A stretch of DNA of 64,000 nucleotides from Babesia bovis T2Bo (Eukaryota; Apicomplexa; Aconoidasida; Piroplasmida; Babesiidae): assembly GCF_000165395.2 (NCBI RefSeq), contig NC_010575.1:667001-731000 (forward strand). The letters are read 5' to 3'. The first letter of the stretch is position 1. Every line of letters starts with the position of its first letter. The notes below the pieces were generated by a model. That model made no database searches, was not told the origin of the DNA, and saw only the letters and a program-made list of their open reading frames with translations. Positions 20,719 to 32,399 of this stretch are shown in pieces. Made by a program: the position numbers and the translations under genes.

Positions 20719-23700
20719 ATGCTGAATTTCAAGGTTCCAGGACTGAACTTTGATATTCTATCCAAGGTTGGCGCCAAAGTTGAAGCTGCCGCAGAACGCC
20801 AGTCCACCGAACCTGAGAAGGCTGCTGATCCAGAAAAGGTATCATTCGAAAAAACGAAAACGAGCGCTAATGATCCTACACCAGTAACCGCTGAAAGTAC
20901 AAAAATCAACGATGGCGCAAATGACGAGGATAAGGAGCTGGCTGACCAGGGAGCGCTCTGGGTTACTCAATATACATACGATGAGTTCATCGACTCCCTT
21001 GCGGTGGACCAAGAGAGTCGCGGTGAAACGCCCAGCGAAAAGCGGCATTGGTCATACCCCCGTCGTTGGTCTGTCAAGCTATACAACCTAAAGATTGTTA
21101 ACTGCGTTGCGGATACCCTTACGTGTTTCGCAGAATTTGACTTTGGAGGCTCCCGTTCCGAATGCCGAGTGCAGATGGGTAATACAGTATGCATACTGAA
21201 TAAAGGAGAAACTAAGAATTATATACGCACGACCGTCGTGCAGAATGTAGTCAAGGATGTCCCAAGGTCTTTCAACTGCGCACATGAATTTGAGTACCGT
21301 GGCAGTTACCTAGACCTGGAAAATGAAAAGTTGAAGATAAAGCTGTGGAAGTACAGAAGATATAACATCAACTGTTTGGAGTCCATCTACGAAGGACAAC
21401 TGCTGCAGTTTGCCACTGGTGATATACACGTGGAAATACCAATGTACAAAGGTCTAAACGAGAAGCGCCATTTACGTTGCAGAATTTCATTTGACTTATA
21501 TTTCCAGGAACTATATGACTTTGAACTTTCATTTCTTACATGGCGTCTGTCGGACGTACCTTCATTCGTAGAGCTACTCTGCAAGGGTAAAGAAGCTCCA
21601 GAGAAGTTAGAGAGTAGAAGTACCACGAGTAAAGGGAAGTTCAAGGACAGACGTAGGGACAATATGTCGTTTTCCATATTTGACAAAATGAAGTACTTTT
21701 TCATACGCAAGAGGATTGAGCGGGACTACTATAAAAGCCATGCTCTCCGAAGGGATCGGACACACCACTTAAAGGATGATGAACGTATTAGCCTAAACAC
21801 ATTGGACCCCTATCAGCTATTACTACAAAGCCAATGCGATATCGTGTTCAAAGGGAATACCATAAACCAGATTAACACCGCATTGCCCTCATTAAGGCTC
21901 CAGATACACGTCAAAGCTGATTCGGGTCACAGGCTCGCTTCGTCACTGCAGTTGTCGTCACTAGTATCAAAGCACACCAGAAACGCATACTGGGAAAATA
22001 TGGGAGAAATCATACTCCGCGGTACGTTAATGGATCTTGAACGCGCCGAACTTGAAGTTGATATTATAGACGTTAATGCCCCAAAGGCAGCTAACAAAGT
22101 AGGTCGCGTAGTACTGCCATTGGCAGGTATTGTGGACTACCCATATCTTACCAGTAAGGTTAATACACCCAAATGGCTAACTTTGAAAGCCAGTATGGAG
22201 GGTTGGGGTTCAGTGCTCGAACGTTTGAACTTCGGCAAATTGAGTGGTAAAATTCAGATCCAGCATAAACCCAGATACAGACAGAAGACTAATCCCTCGG
22301 GTTTGTCCCTAACCAGCTATCCCGCCATGCTGGTAGTCACAGTAGGAAGTGTCGATCAGCTAATTGTTGACGATGATAATGTAAGGATCGATTCCTATGT
22401 AGAAGTTACATTCAACAAACAGAGCTATAGGACATACTGCTGCAAAAACAATAGAGCACCCATGTGGAACGAGGATGTGTTAATACCTTTTATGGTAAAC
22501 GACGTTGATAAGATTAACAGCTCAGTGGTGTTGCAGAGTAGTCCGATACGCTTCACTGTTTGGGGTGCTTCCGGACGTGATCGCAAAGTAGTATTTCTAG
22601 GCACTACTGTGCTCTACCCTTATGAAATATTCTACACCCCAAAGGGTGTATTGAAGCACCGAGTTAAGAAGACATATGCTGAGAATGGGCAATACGGAAA
22701 CATGTACAACTCTACAGTTTTCGAAACGCATGTTTTCAGTGGTCCATTGAAACTCCAGTTCATGAATGAAGATCATCAATCCAACCTTACCGTATCAGCT
22801 TGGCTGTACCCAGATATGCCGGACGATGTGATGCCTGATCAATTCGATCCACGACTAGTACGTTCAGAGCAACCCCAATTACTTTCATACCTCATGACAC
22901 CTTATTATCCAAGGCTCTCAGAGGATTGGCAGCGTGTAGTTGATCTGAAGTTAAAGCCCATTTTCAAAGATGTGGGAAATATCACTGTTGAGTGCCGGAC
23001 GCAGTATCACCAAAGAGTGTACCTGCCGTGTCTAATTACACCAATGCACCCACCAATGGGTATAGACACGCCAAATGCCATATTCCATATGGTCCGTTGC
23101 CTACCGTTCGTGAGGAAGTCGCATGATATAAGATTTACCCCGGACTTCCTAATGCAACTCAAGGGTGGTAACGCTTTTGACCACTGCCTGCTCCAGGTGA
23201 GTTACCTCCGTGGCCTCATACCGCCAGTGGAGGCATTTGTATGCGTTGGCACTACCCATAACGGAAGATACCACGCATGGGTAACTACGTTCTGCAGGGA
23301 TGTAACACATTCAGTAAAGATGTGGGAAAGTACTACTGGTGAGGTGCATGTATTGAAGCACAGGATAGAGTCAGAAGCTGATATCAATGACAGTATAACT
23401 GATAGGCGTTTGAGACTGAAAACAAGCAGCAAGTTCCCATACCAAACGCTGATCTACATGTTTAACGACACAAACGTTTGGCTCAACGTACAAGGATTTA
23501 CCGATCCACAATTGTTACTGTTCGACATATCTAACAATGACTTGTGGTACCCGTTTACGCCAAGGTTTAATCACAATGACAATATCCATGTGCCTCAAAT
23601 ATCGTATGTCAAGGTGAACGACTATGATATAGAGCGGATATCCAACGAACTACAACAGAACGTTGAGCGTCACTTGACAATGCATCGCAATGCCCAGAAC

Positions 23701-25821
23701 CTGCAGACTCGTTGGAATAAAGACGATGCTCTAAACAAGTTTCTCATCACTGGGATGAAGCTGTTGCACCAAATCAACACGTGCCCAGACGCTGATGTTC
23801 AACTGTCAAAGTGCGAACTTCAGGACTGGCGAGTGCTGCTAAATAAGAATATACCTCAGAGCCATCAAGTAGTTGTTGTTCCCGTACATTTTAATACATT
23901 GGATGCCGAGTTCATCGCTGATAACATTAAAAACAACGTCCCGCTGCTAGACTCACGAGAACGTTTTATTACCTTTGCAATGTCAAACCGCGTGATCAGC
24001 CTGCCAGGCAACTTGTTCAGCGTGTATATCATCTTATTAGTGGCCCAGAAAATACACGAACGTGTACGTATAAGGCTAGTTATGGAGCAGGAACGTCTAG
24101 CCCAAAAGAAGTCTAAGAAGAAATCGATGGCCGTTGAAGAAGATGGTAACGAAATAATGAACCGTGAGGATAGCCTCAATGAGAGTCTAAAGGCCGCTTT
24201 AGAATCGAACATTGAAATGTCTGGAAGTGACACAATACCCAAAAAGCAGTATTCAGCTTTGTTTAGCCATATAGACAACAACCTGCAGAACAAGGACAGC
24301 CAACTTGACAATTTGCTGTCCAGGACGTTTACAAGCGCGGCTTTGCAATCGAACAAAAATATCTCACAGAAGATTACAAATAGTTTGGAAGCTGATTCCA
24401 GCCTTTCTTCTCTTGCCAGGAGCTCCAGTGAGAACGATAATGAAGTTACTTCCTCCAACTCGTCCTTGGCGATTGGTTTTGAAAACCTGAGCTCATCAGG
24501 GATGAGCACGTTCAGGGATGTTGATGTGGTAGCAAGGAATTATGATGGCATGGAAACTGAAATGTATATTGCTAACGCGCCAAGTTATGACTTTGGCTCC
24601 GGGGCACAAAGCTTGGTCTCCAACTCCGATAAAAAGTGCGTATCCACTACTTTCAGAGATGATGTGGTAAATCCACACTTGTTAAGCAGTGGATCCTTTG
24701 TTGTATCAAGTTCCAGCAGTTCAATTGGGTCCCGATTGATGATACAAACGGGATCCTTTGAGTACTCCGATGGAGAGAGGCCGGAGCAGAATGAGACTTT
24801 ATCGCAAAGTATGGTCAACTATTCACCAATGATGACATCAGATGACACCAACGAGATCTCACGTGATGGTTCAGCATATGGCGCCGTGGATAGCATACAA
24901 AGTGCAGTGCAATCGATGTCATCGATGAACCAATCCATATTGTACAGTGAGGAGTCAGATGTCAACGTACAATCTACGGTATCAATTGATAATTATACGG
25001 TATCGGAAGCTTCTATAGCAAGCAGTCCCAGGATAATCGAAGATAACGGTCAAACCGACGCTACGTCTGATGTGATGTCTAATAGATACAGCTCGCGTAC
25101 ATTCACAGAAAGTGATAGTATAAACAAATATCTAAATTCCGAAAATGATTCTTTTCCAGATGATACGGACTGGAGTGATACTTTGAGCTCATCGGAAAGT
25201 ATACAGGTATCATCTCGCGGCGGTTATATATCATCAGCATTAGAGTCCGATATTGACACTGTATATAATAAGGGAATGTCAATAAACAGCGGCCTCGTAA
25301 GCCGCAATCAACTTGGGAATGGTGGTATCACCTCTGAATCATTTACCTCAACCATATCGGATGTAAGCAGTAGTGTATTTAGCCGATCGATTTCAAGGGA
25401 AGGAGAATCTGAAACCGCTGTAGAAGTATCGCCAGTCGCCATGCAAGCAACTCAACTCAACGAGCATATGCCTAAGAGTGAACCTGAAGTTTCACGTAAA
25501 GAAATTGCCAGTCATAGAGCATTCCTCGGTTTGAAGCCTGAGCCTTCAATAGCATCAACGGGTACAGAGACTCTCAGCCATGTAAGCAGTGATAACATGA
25601 GCAGCAGCAAGGTATGCTTCGCCAAGACGGCAACCCTTTACACATCTAACAATACGCCCGTGCAAGTGCCTACTCATGAAGGCAATACACCAAGTCAGCG
25701 ATTAGCACGATCTCTATTCGACAAGAGCAACGTGCTCAAAAAGCAACTAACCCGCCGCGAGGACTACACATACTCAGTGTGTGACTTTAAATATGTGGAC
25801 CTCTTCCGAGGATTCCTATAA
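20719..25821 (+). CDS. Large C2-domain protein of the CEP76/CC2D2A type
   Basis: A single exon encodes 1,700 residues. Residues about 110-260 and 350-500 are beta-rich, C2-like segments. A clearer C2 domain lies at about 535-690 (AMLVVTVGSVDQL then VRIDSYVEVTFNKQSYRTYC and APMWNEDVLIPF). Residues about 800-1010 match the transglutaminase-like region shared by CEP76 and CC2D2A: GRYHAWVTTF, MWESTTGEVHVL, FNDTNVWLNVQ, NDLWYPF and a later TRWNKDDALNKFL. The last 550 residues are low-complexity, dominated by Ser, Asp and Asn. CC2D2A and CEP76 act at ciliary transition zones and centrioles. Babesia has no flagellate stage known to me, so a role at centrosomes, apical complex or membranes is open. 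The intronless state is notable. Confidence 0.8.
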   Translation: MLNFKVPGLNFDILSKVGAKVEAAAERQSTEPEKAADPEKVSFEKTKTSANDPTPVTAESTKINDGANDEDKELADQGALWVTQYTYDEFIDSLAVDQESRGETPSEKRHWSYPRRWSVKLYNLKIVNCVADTLTCFAEFDFGGSRSECRVQMGNTVCILNKGETKNYIRTTVVQNVVKDVPRSFNCAHEFEYRGSYLDLENEKLKIKLWKYRRYNINCLESIYEGQLLQFATGDIHVEIPMYKGLNEKRHLRCRISFDLYFQELYDFELSFLTWRLSDVPSFVELLCKGKEAPEKLESRSTTSKGKFKDRRRDNMSFSIFDKMKYFFIRKRIERDYYKSHALRRDRTHHLKDDERISLNTLDPYQLLLQSQCDIVFKGNTINQINTALPSLRLQIHVKADSGHRLASSLQLSSLVSKHTRNAYWENMGEIILRGTLMDLERAELEVDIIDVNAPKAANKVGRVVLPLAGIVDYPYLTSKVNTPKWLTLKASMEGWGSVLERLNFGKLSGKIQIQHKPRYRQKTNPSGLSLTSYPAMLVVTVGSVDQLIVDDDNVRIDSYVEVTFNKQSYRTYCCKNNRAPMWNEDVLIPFMVNDVDKINSSVVLQSSPIRFTVWGASGRDRKVVFLGTTVLYPYEIFYTPKGVLKHRVKKTYAENGQYGNMYNSTVFETHVFSGPLKLQFMNEDHQSNLTVSAWLYPDMPDDVMPDQFDPRLVRSEQPQLLSYLMTPYYPRLSEDWQRVVDLKLKPIFKDVGNITVECRTQYHQRVYLPCLITPMHPPMGIDTPNAIFHMVRCLPFVRKSHDIRFTPDFLMQLKGGNAFDHCLLQVSYLRGLIPPVEAFVCVGTTHNGRYHAWVTTFCRDVTHSVKMWESTTGEVHVLKHRIESEADINDSITDRRLRLKTSSKFPYQTLIYMFNDTNVWLNVQGFTDPQLLLFDISNNDLWYPFTPRFNHNDNIHVPQISYVKVNDYDIERISNELQQNVERHLTMHRNAQNLQTRWNKDDALNKFLITGMKLLHQINTCPDADVQLSKCELQDWRVLLNKNIPQSHQVVVVPVHFNTLDAEFIADNIKNNVPLLDSRERFITFAMSNRVISLPGNLFSVYIILLVAQKIHERVRIRLVMEQERLAQKKSKKKSMAVEEDGNEIMNREDSLNESLKAALESNIEMSGSDTIPKKQYSALFSHIDNNLQNKDSQLDNLLSRTFTSAALQSNKNISQKITNSLEADSSLSSLARSSSENDNEVTSSNSSLAIGFENLSSSGMSTFRDVDVVARNYDGMETEMYIANAPSYDFGSGAQSLVSNSDKKCVSTTFRDDVVNPHLLSSGSFVVSSSSSSIGSRLMIQTGSFEYSDGERPEQNETLSQSMVNYSPMMTSDDTNEISRDGSAYGAVDSIQSAVQSMSSMNQSILYSEESDVNVQSTVSIDNYTVSEASIASSPRIIEDNGQTDATSDVMSNRYSSRTFTESDSINKYLNSENDSFPDDTDWSDTLSSSESIQVSSRGGYISSALESDIDTVYNKGMSINSGLVSRNQLGNGGITSESFTSTISDVSSSVFSRSISREGESETAVEVSPVAMQATQLNEHMPKSEPEVSRKEIASHRAFLGLKPEPSIASTGTETLSHVSSDNMSSSKVCFAKTATLYTSNNTPVQVPTHEGNTPSQRLARSLFDKSNVLKKQLTRREDYTYSVCDFKYVDLFRGFL

Positions 25822-26965
25822 TAATATGCTATGTTTAATCATATATGATAGTATGAATAAGAAAAGAATGAAATGTGTGCATCATTTAGACCAATGGTGG
25901 ATATATAATGCCATGCATCAGACACAACCAATGAACTAGGCCATAAGAGGGAAGGATATCTATAATTAATGTGTTTTTCACTTTTATTAACCGATTTCTT
26001 TTAAAAAGATTAATTGATACCTTGTCTAAGTTTTGTACAGTAACTTTTTGGATCATCTCAATTGTTGTCTTGGATGTCGCTGTCCATGTATCGTATTTTC
26101 TGTTTACTGGCTCAACGAACTTAGGAGAAATACTATCTTCTATGAGTATAAGGGTTATATTTATTCGTAGACAAGGATGAAGTGCTGAATTTTCTAAACA
26201 ATGGTGCTTGTAGAGACTGTATAATGCTTCGTTTACATCTATTGCCTGGATTCTTTAGCATTATTGCACATATGAATCCACCAGATATAGAGTGCCGCTG
26301 AACTTATAAAAGGTATACAGATATTGGATCGTACAAATACGCCAATCGTGACCTACGCAACTGTATAATAATACATATCAGTAACATGGCATATGCATTA
26401 TACCATCAAAATTATGCAATGTAATATTCGACGACTTATATGATAACGAATAGGAATGATTTTATAGAGAATGGAATCTTATCGTCCTGTGTATTTTAAG
26501 GCATAAATAGATGATAATTTGGAGTAACGTGGATACATTCCCATATATATAATGCAAGTAGTTTGAAGTGGTAAAGGTCAATGGTTTGTTATATAAGAGC
26601 ACATAACATGAGAATATCATTTACAGAAAGTGCAGAGTTGTCATAAATAGGCTTCAATGGACACAACTCGGCAACAAAATCACTTAATTTTACTCAATGT
26701 AACTTGAAGCTACATAATTAACGTATAGCCAGTGAAGTTATATTGCATTGCCGTACTATTTATACCATTAATTTTCTTAAACAACATAATTGCTTCAAGA
26801 AATTTACACCACTTGTAAAAGTTTATATAGTGAATATTTTTGTTGCCTTATTCTTTTACAAAGAATCTAGTGGTACTAGCTTATTCGCACGTTGACGTCC
26901 ATCACATCACGGCCATAATAATGCTAGTTTATTATAAAGTGACTACATTATGTTACTTAGTCTTA
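25822..26965. other. Gene-poor AT-rich stretch bordering the VESA island
   Basis: About 1.1 kb with no frame I can support; the longest plus frame (25971-26180) is a hydrophobic 69 codons with no upstream support. No hairpins of the ves type occur here. It lies 3' to both flanking genes, so it is a convergent terminator region. Confidence 0.5.
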
Positions 26966-29900
26966 TCACCTAAAGAAATCTACAGATCCCAGTGGCGAAT
27001 AATCTAAGTCAGTGTCTTTTATGACTACCACCTTGCTAATTTTGAACCAAAGTCCCTGTCCGTCGAGCCAGTGGCATCCTGGTAGCATCAAGTGCGATCT
27101 GAAGTGAAGCCAATCTAGGGGTACTAGTACGGCCCAAAGAAGGTAAACCAAACAAAGGGCCCATGCCAAGGTGGACACCGTGAGAAAAGGCAATCGCAGC
27201 CAATATAAGAACGCGTTGATGCTTTTGAGGAGTGCGATGTAGTATGGACTTGATACTACACTTTCAAGCTGTGTAGCAAATTGATCACACTTCCGTAGGG
27301 TCTTAGTATTCTTATTCGCTGACTGAGTAGTATCTTCGACGGCTAACCCCGCTAGATTCAATGGGTTTTCATACGTAAAACCATATTTGAAAAGCACGGG
27401 TAAGACGCCGGCACAGCATACAATGCTCTCACATGTGCAATTACCCTTTGCATTGTCCAGCTTTGTGCCATGATTGCCTTCTTTGCATTCACCGCCGAAA
27501 CCACACTGACCTGATCCAGCACCTGAGTGACTCACACAGCCTGCTTTTGAGCAGTTGATGTTCTTGAATTCCGACTGTAACTGTTCCAAACCTTGATGGA
27601 ATCCCTCAGTTAAATACAGAATCCAAGATAGGTATACTGTGGAATATTTGATTGACAGAGTCTTGTAGATCGACCCACCCAAGGTGTCTAGATAAAGACC
27701 ACAAGAGGTGTGAGTCGCCGTTTCCTTACACGATACCATGGTATCTAAAAGACCTTTGCTGTGTTCAACGTTTTGTCCGGCGGACTTCGCATCATGCTGA
27801 CCTCCTTTCCATAGAGTTGCTGCCTTACCTATATCATAGGTGGTACCATCACCAGTAGTTGGCTTTACTAGGCACCATTCATTGATTTGTTTTTTGAACG
27901 ATTCTTCCAGTTCTTTCTTGCCCCCAGGAGCGCTGCTCCCAGCATATACGTCACCAAAACCACAAAAGTACCCCCAAAGTGTACCTATAACATGAGGACT
28001 GTTTCCAGTTAATGCAATAATGCACCTGACCAGATGATAAAGGCATGAGTCTTTAATCTTAGTATTTGAGTAGTGATACAAAATTGACGATATGCGATAA
28101 CCAACCCATGAATCAGCATCTACCTTATTTTTCTCATAAAATTTTCGGTAACCCATAGGTATCGGGCAATATTGGCCTTGAGTTCTATGGTCAATATGGG
28201 AAGCGATGGGTGGGTAATCAATTGTATCCGATTTCCCATTTGCCTTCACAAATTTATCATAGACATCATCACACGTAAACACTGGTAAGCAATCGCAAAG
28301 AAATGCTTGTAGAGGAGATGGAAATCCACCGGAAGTACGTTGTTTGCCACATTTTTCCATATGTTTTTTTCTATGCTCTGCAATTCTGCGACCTTCTATT
28401 TTCTCATTGTTTCCATATAAAAACAGATCATCGGCTACACAAATCCAGCTTCTAACTTCTGCATAATTCGCTTCATAACCAAATCTACAATCTCCCCAGC
28501 CATGGGCCCTCCACGGCAGACCTATGCAATGTTCTTTCAAAAAATACAACTGGTAAAACAGTGCCATGACGCAGTCGCTCAACAATGAATAGGCGGCGGT
28601 TGCCCTGCTAGGAAAGCCAAATTTGAAGCATTCATTAGCATAGAGATCGTGAATGGGAGTGGAAGCACTTGTCCCTTGTGGAGAAGCCGATCCTGTAGCA
28701 TCGCTAGAGAAGCTTCCCTCCAAAGACAGTATTACCATCGGAGTATATATACATCCGGCCATTAGATAGAATACTATAGATTCCTTGTCAATGGTGAAGC
28801 TATTGTCCCCATCCCCGATGAATTTCATTGAACTATCTTCACCACTGTTCCTCTTGATCATCTCCGTCATCTTTTGGATTAGCTCTTGGTATATAGGACT
28901 ATAGGGCAATGCACTTAACCAGTAGAGGATTTCACGGATAGTCCTGGGCTCTCTAGGTTCCTTCGGTGCGCTGGACGTTTGTTGAGTTTGTGTTGCTGCA
29001 TTTTCCTGTATGCTCCGTTGTACGCTCCGGAAATAACCAGTGGAGAGGATATGAAGAATGGTGAGGTGATGGTCGGTATTAAGATTCTGATCCTGGCCGT
29101 TATTAATAGTTGCAATTTCCGATCGACTTTTCTCATAGACTATTTGAAGGAATTCGCCATAGCTTGCACCGACCTTTGATTTGCAATCATCAAATATTGT
29201 AAGACACTTTACTACCACATCTGATCCCGATGTTTTTGTAAGTTGTTTTGTATCATAGCCGAGACACGTCATTACATATCCCAAAAACAGGAAACTGCTA
29301 CCATCAATAGTCATACCGTTCCACCTTTTACCATCTCCATGACATAACCAAAATAAATATGCGAGACCATTGAACAAAAGTGGTATGCAACCCATGAATA
29401 TCCTGGCACATTTTCCCCGATCTGTAACACCGTGACTTATTCTTGACATTACGTTGCTACGAACAAAGTATTACGTACTTTATTATAAATAATTCATACA
29501 TAACCTGCTGGCAGATATCTACCCTTAGTTTTGTCGGAAATTGTCCCCCTCTACACTAATGGACTTACCTGGAGTACCACCCTTCAACTTGGACCAGGTA
29601 CAGTTAGTATTGTTCTTGTTGTTATAGGCAGAACTATAACCAGTCTTTTCAGCCGATGAATTCTGTTGGCCTATACCAGATCCATCTACGCTTGTACCTC
29701 CATTTGTGTGGGCACTCTCATTCCAACCTATAAACTTAGCCAATCCTTTTCCCAATCCCTCTATCAGGTTTCTTACAGTCTTCGTCCCACGGATCCCTTG
29801 GACGGTAGAGAGTAAGCTGGCGATATTCAAATTGCCTCCAACCGCTAGGTCACCCAGATGACTCATGTCGACTCCGTCCAGAAGGTCACATACTGCGGCT

Positions 29901-30084
29901 GCAAGGCCGCAAATACAGTCTACGACAAAGTTACAAGGAAACAAGTAATTAACCTACCATCATCATTCAGCGATTTACCATCCTTACCAGTTACCCTCAG
30001 GACCCAGTCAATGGCCTCCTTAAGGTTTGCGGGGGAATCCGTCAAAGACAACTTCTGAGATGATGATGTGGCGTCACCAGCCAT
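26966..30084 (-). CDS. Variant erythrocyte surface antigen (VESA1 family), three exons, solitary
   Basis: Exons 30084-29958, 29919-29569 and 29421-26966 sum to 2,934 nt, 977 residues. Family marks are the N-terminal NLKEAIDWVLRVTGKDG, the EPRTIREILYWLSALPYSP block near residue 325, Cys-rich variable modules, CESIVCCAGVLPVLFKYGF, and one C-terminal membrane helix followed by VPLDWLHFRSH. VESA1 proteins are exported to the infected red-cell surface, where they vary antigenically and mediate adhesion to endothelium in B. bovis. There is no classical signal peptide, as usual in the family. It lacks the Cys/Lys-rich domain of the gene at 39287, so it is more VESA1b-like. Its introns (38 and 147 nt) carry none of the GC hairpins. 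An upstream in-frame ATG at 30120 is possible. Confidence 0.88.
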
Positions 30085-31116
30085 GTTAGCGATACGCCTC
30101 TTACTGGAGGTGTATGCCAATCAGTTATCTTTGACAAAAATCCTGTGACATTTATTTCCAACGTCTCCTACGAGTAACAGAAACATGATGATTGCTTTAT
30201 CAACACATTACATGTCTTTGGGAGATAGATGGTATCAAAACAATATCAACATATTTCTCCAAGGATTGTAAAACGGCCGTATCGTAACCCGGGAAGATCA
30301 TGATATGCGCAATGAAAGAGATTCTTATCCTATGTTGGGTACAGGTATAATCAAAGGATTCCTGTCATTAATGCAGAATACATTGTCTACGCTTCGTGTT
30401 AAGACATCTATATAATACTCGTGGTAATCCTAAATATTTGTGATATACGTGGTATGTTATGGAGGCGTGGGTAACAACCGTAAATGTACAACACAATATT
30501 ATATCCGTCAGATGGCTATGATGCAAGTTCTCACTATGACAGCATCATTTGCATGCCTCGTTAAAATCTAAATATGTTTCTAGACACCTATATCAAGCAA
30601 GTGTTCCAACTTTTAACAGCTCTCCTCTGATGGGTGGTTGGTTATATACAATGGCATTATCGTTATGTGTTCTTCCATTTACTTGAAATTAAGCATTATA
30701 GGCATAATATCATCTACATTTACCGTTGTGCGGTGCTTTCGGTTTAGGTATTTCCGAACAAAAAGTAGTTTTCGACCTTTCATTTCAGGGAACCAAAATA
30801 AAACCTCCATTAGTAACACGTTAAATAGATGTAAACAGTGGTTGGCTTAAACAACCAGAACTTCCGTGGAACTTATATATCGTGTAGAATATTATCTCCC
30901 AATGAAGCGGTTGGGCAAGTTTCCATCTGAATACGTGCCTTTAAGATTATATGGAGGAAGTGTAATGACACATCATCGTAATGGTAGAATCATTACATCA
31001 TGCAAATAGATGCAACATAACCATTGGGATGTTAAACGGCATCAATTAATCTACTATCACTGCACCAGTAATTCGCCAAACACGGAGGGATTAATCCTAT
31101 AGCAAGGTTCAACATA
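30085..31116. other. Gene-poor AT-rich stretch, no gene seen
   Basis: About 1 kb upstream of the solitary VESA gene. A 70-codon plus frame at 30638-30850 is hydrophobic but unsupported. This should hold the VESA promoter. No GC hairpin of the ves spacer type is present. Confidence 0.5.
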
Positions 31117-31584
31117 TCATTCTCCACCATTGCCTGTTGTTAAAAACGCCGCTATTTCGCGTTCCTTATTTGGGAACCTATAGAAATCAATTGCCGTAAT
31201 GTTAGTACCGTGCCCACGCTTTCTGTCTTTTATTATATGGGCTTTAACAGGAACTGGACCATGTGTTACCAAGATATATCCTTCAGCATCCACATGGGTT
31301 TCCCTTTGCAATCGGTTCTCCACATCCGCTTCAATGTCGTATGCCATCAAACATTCATCTACATCCTTTTGCAAAAGATCCATGGCACGATATTTAACAC
31401 GCCTATATTCTAAATATTGCGATAGTATGCTCTGTCCCGTGATGCTACATGGTTTAAGCAAATTTCCTTCCTCATGGATTGGATAGTCTTCATTATGTTT
31501 TCTCAGATGTGTAACATCTGGTGCCAGATCGGGGAATACCGTACCCGGATTTGGACTACCACGGTCTCTGCGATGGACCTGCAT
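31117..31584 (-). CDS. RRP7: Rrp7-like ribosomal RNA processing protein, C-terminal domain
   Basis: A frame of 155 residues ends with the signature of the Rrp7 C-terminal domain: DLLQKDVDECLMAYDIEADV, a short link, DAEGYILVTHG, and a basic patch before AIDFYRFPNKEREIAAF. In yeast and human Rrp7 this reads V(D)-x-M-x-x-F-E, then DDGWVTV, then FYRFQ-R-K. Rrp7 is part of the UTP-C/CURI complex in the small-subunit processome and is needed for 18S rRNA processing. The protein is short: typical Rrp7 has an N-terminal RRM-like part, and the usual basic tail after FYRFQ is cut to about 20 residues. A 5' exon may be missing from my model. It sits inside the VESA island. Confidence 0.68.
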   Translation of the reverse strand: MQVHRRDRGSPNPGTVFPDLAPDVTHLRKHNEDYPIHEEGNLLKPCSITGQSILSQYLEYRRVKYRAMDLLQKDVDECLMAYDIEADVENRLQRETHVDAEGYILVTHGPVPVKAHIIKDRKRGHGTNITAIDFYRFPNKEREIAAFLTTGNGGE

Positions 31585-32399
31585 TCTACCTGTAATCTTG
31601 AATACAAATACACCAAGGTTGCAAAGGGTACTAAATATACGGATTAGATAGCCTAGGGGTCATGTCAGATCCACTGTCAAAACCAATGAATTAGCCTATA
31701 GTTGCAATGATCTACAGTGATAAACCTTCTTTGTGACGTTACCAAAACACACATTACAATATGTTATATGCCTATATATGCATAGATACAATACCTTCAA
31801 AGGGGTAAAGTTAACAACACTGGGTGTATTATCACATCATAGTTAATCACTGTACACTAACACGTGTACACATCGCATTATAATAAACTAATCATTAATA
31901 CGATACGATCAACCAATAGTATACTTTTCTATACACTGCCCATAAACTATTGCATTACGATATACTTACCTGTTACTAGCATTGGATTCCACAGGCAATC
32001 AGTTATAACTGAAGTAATGTGATTAAAATTTTGTTGTAACAACTATAACAAATGGTACATATCAACCATCATGCCTAAAATATTCTGTACCGATATTTGC
32101 CTGTTAATCGATCAATGATGCAGCCACTCCTTGGGCTACACCCAAGTATACCATAACAACGGCATACCGTTACACATTACCTTTATTTACTTTTCACTAT
32201 TTCACAAATAGTATTATCTGTTCAACTGCTAAGAAGAGTTCTATTTTGTCACTATCAATCGGTGCCTTCCTTAAGGCAGCATTAGACATCCTGGTAACGT
32301 GTCTGGATTCTGTCTATGTCGAGATATAAGGCAACGGAATAATTGTAGCAGAACCAACTCATGTAGCCAGTATTGATCATTGTATGATAAACCAATACA
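31585..32399. other. Divergent intergenic stretch, no gene seen
   Basis: About 815 bp of AT-rich DNA between the Rrp7-like gene (minus) and PCID2 (plus). It probably holds both promoters, and possibly an unplaced 5' exon of the Rrp7-like gene near 31600-31680. Confidence 0.45.
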
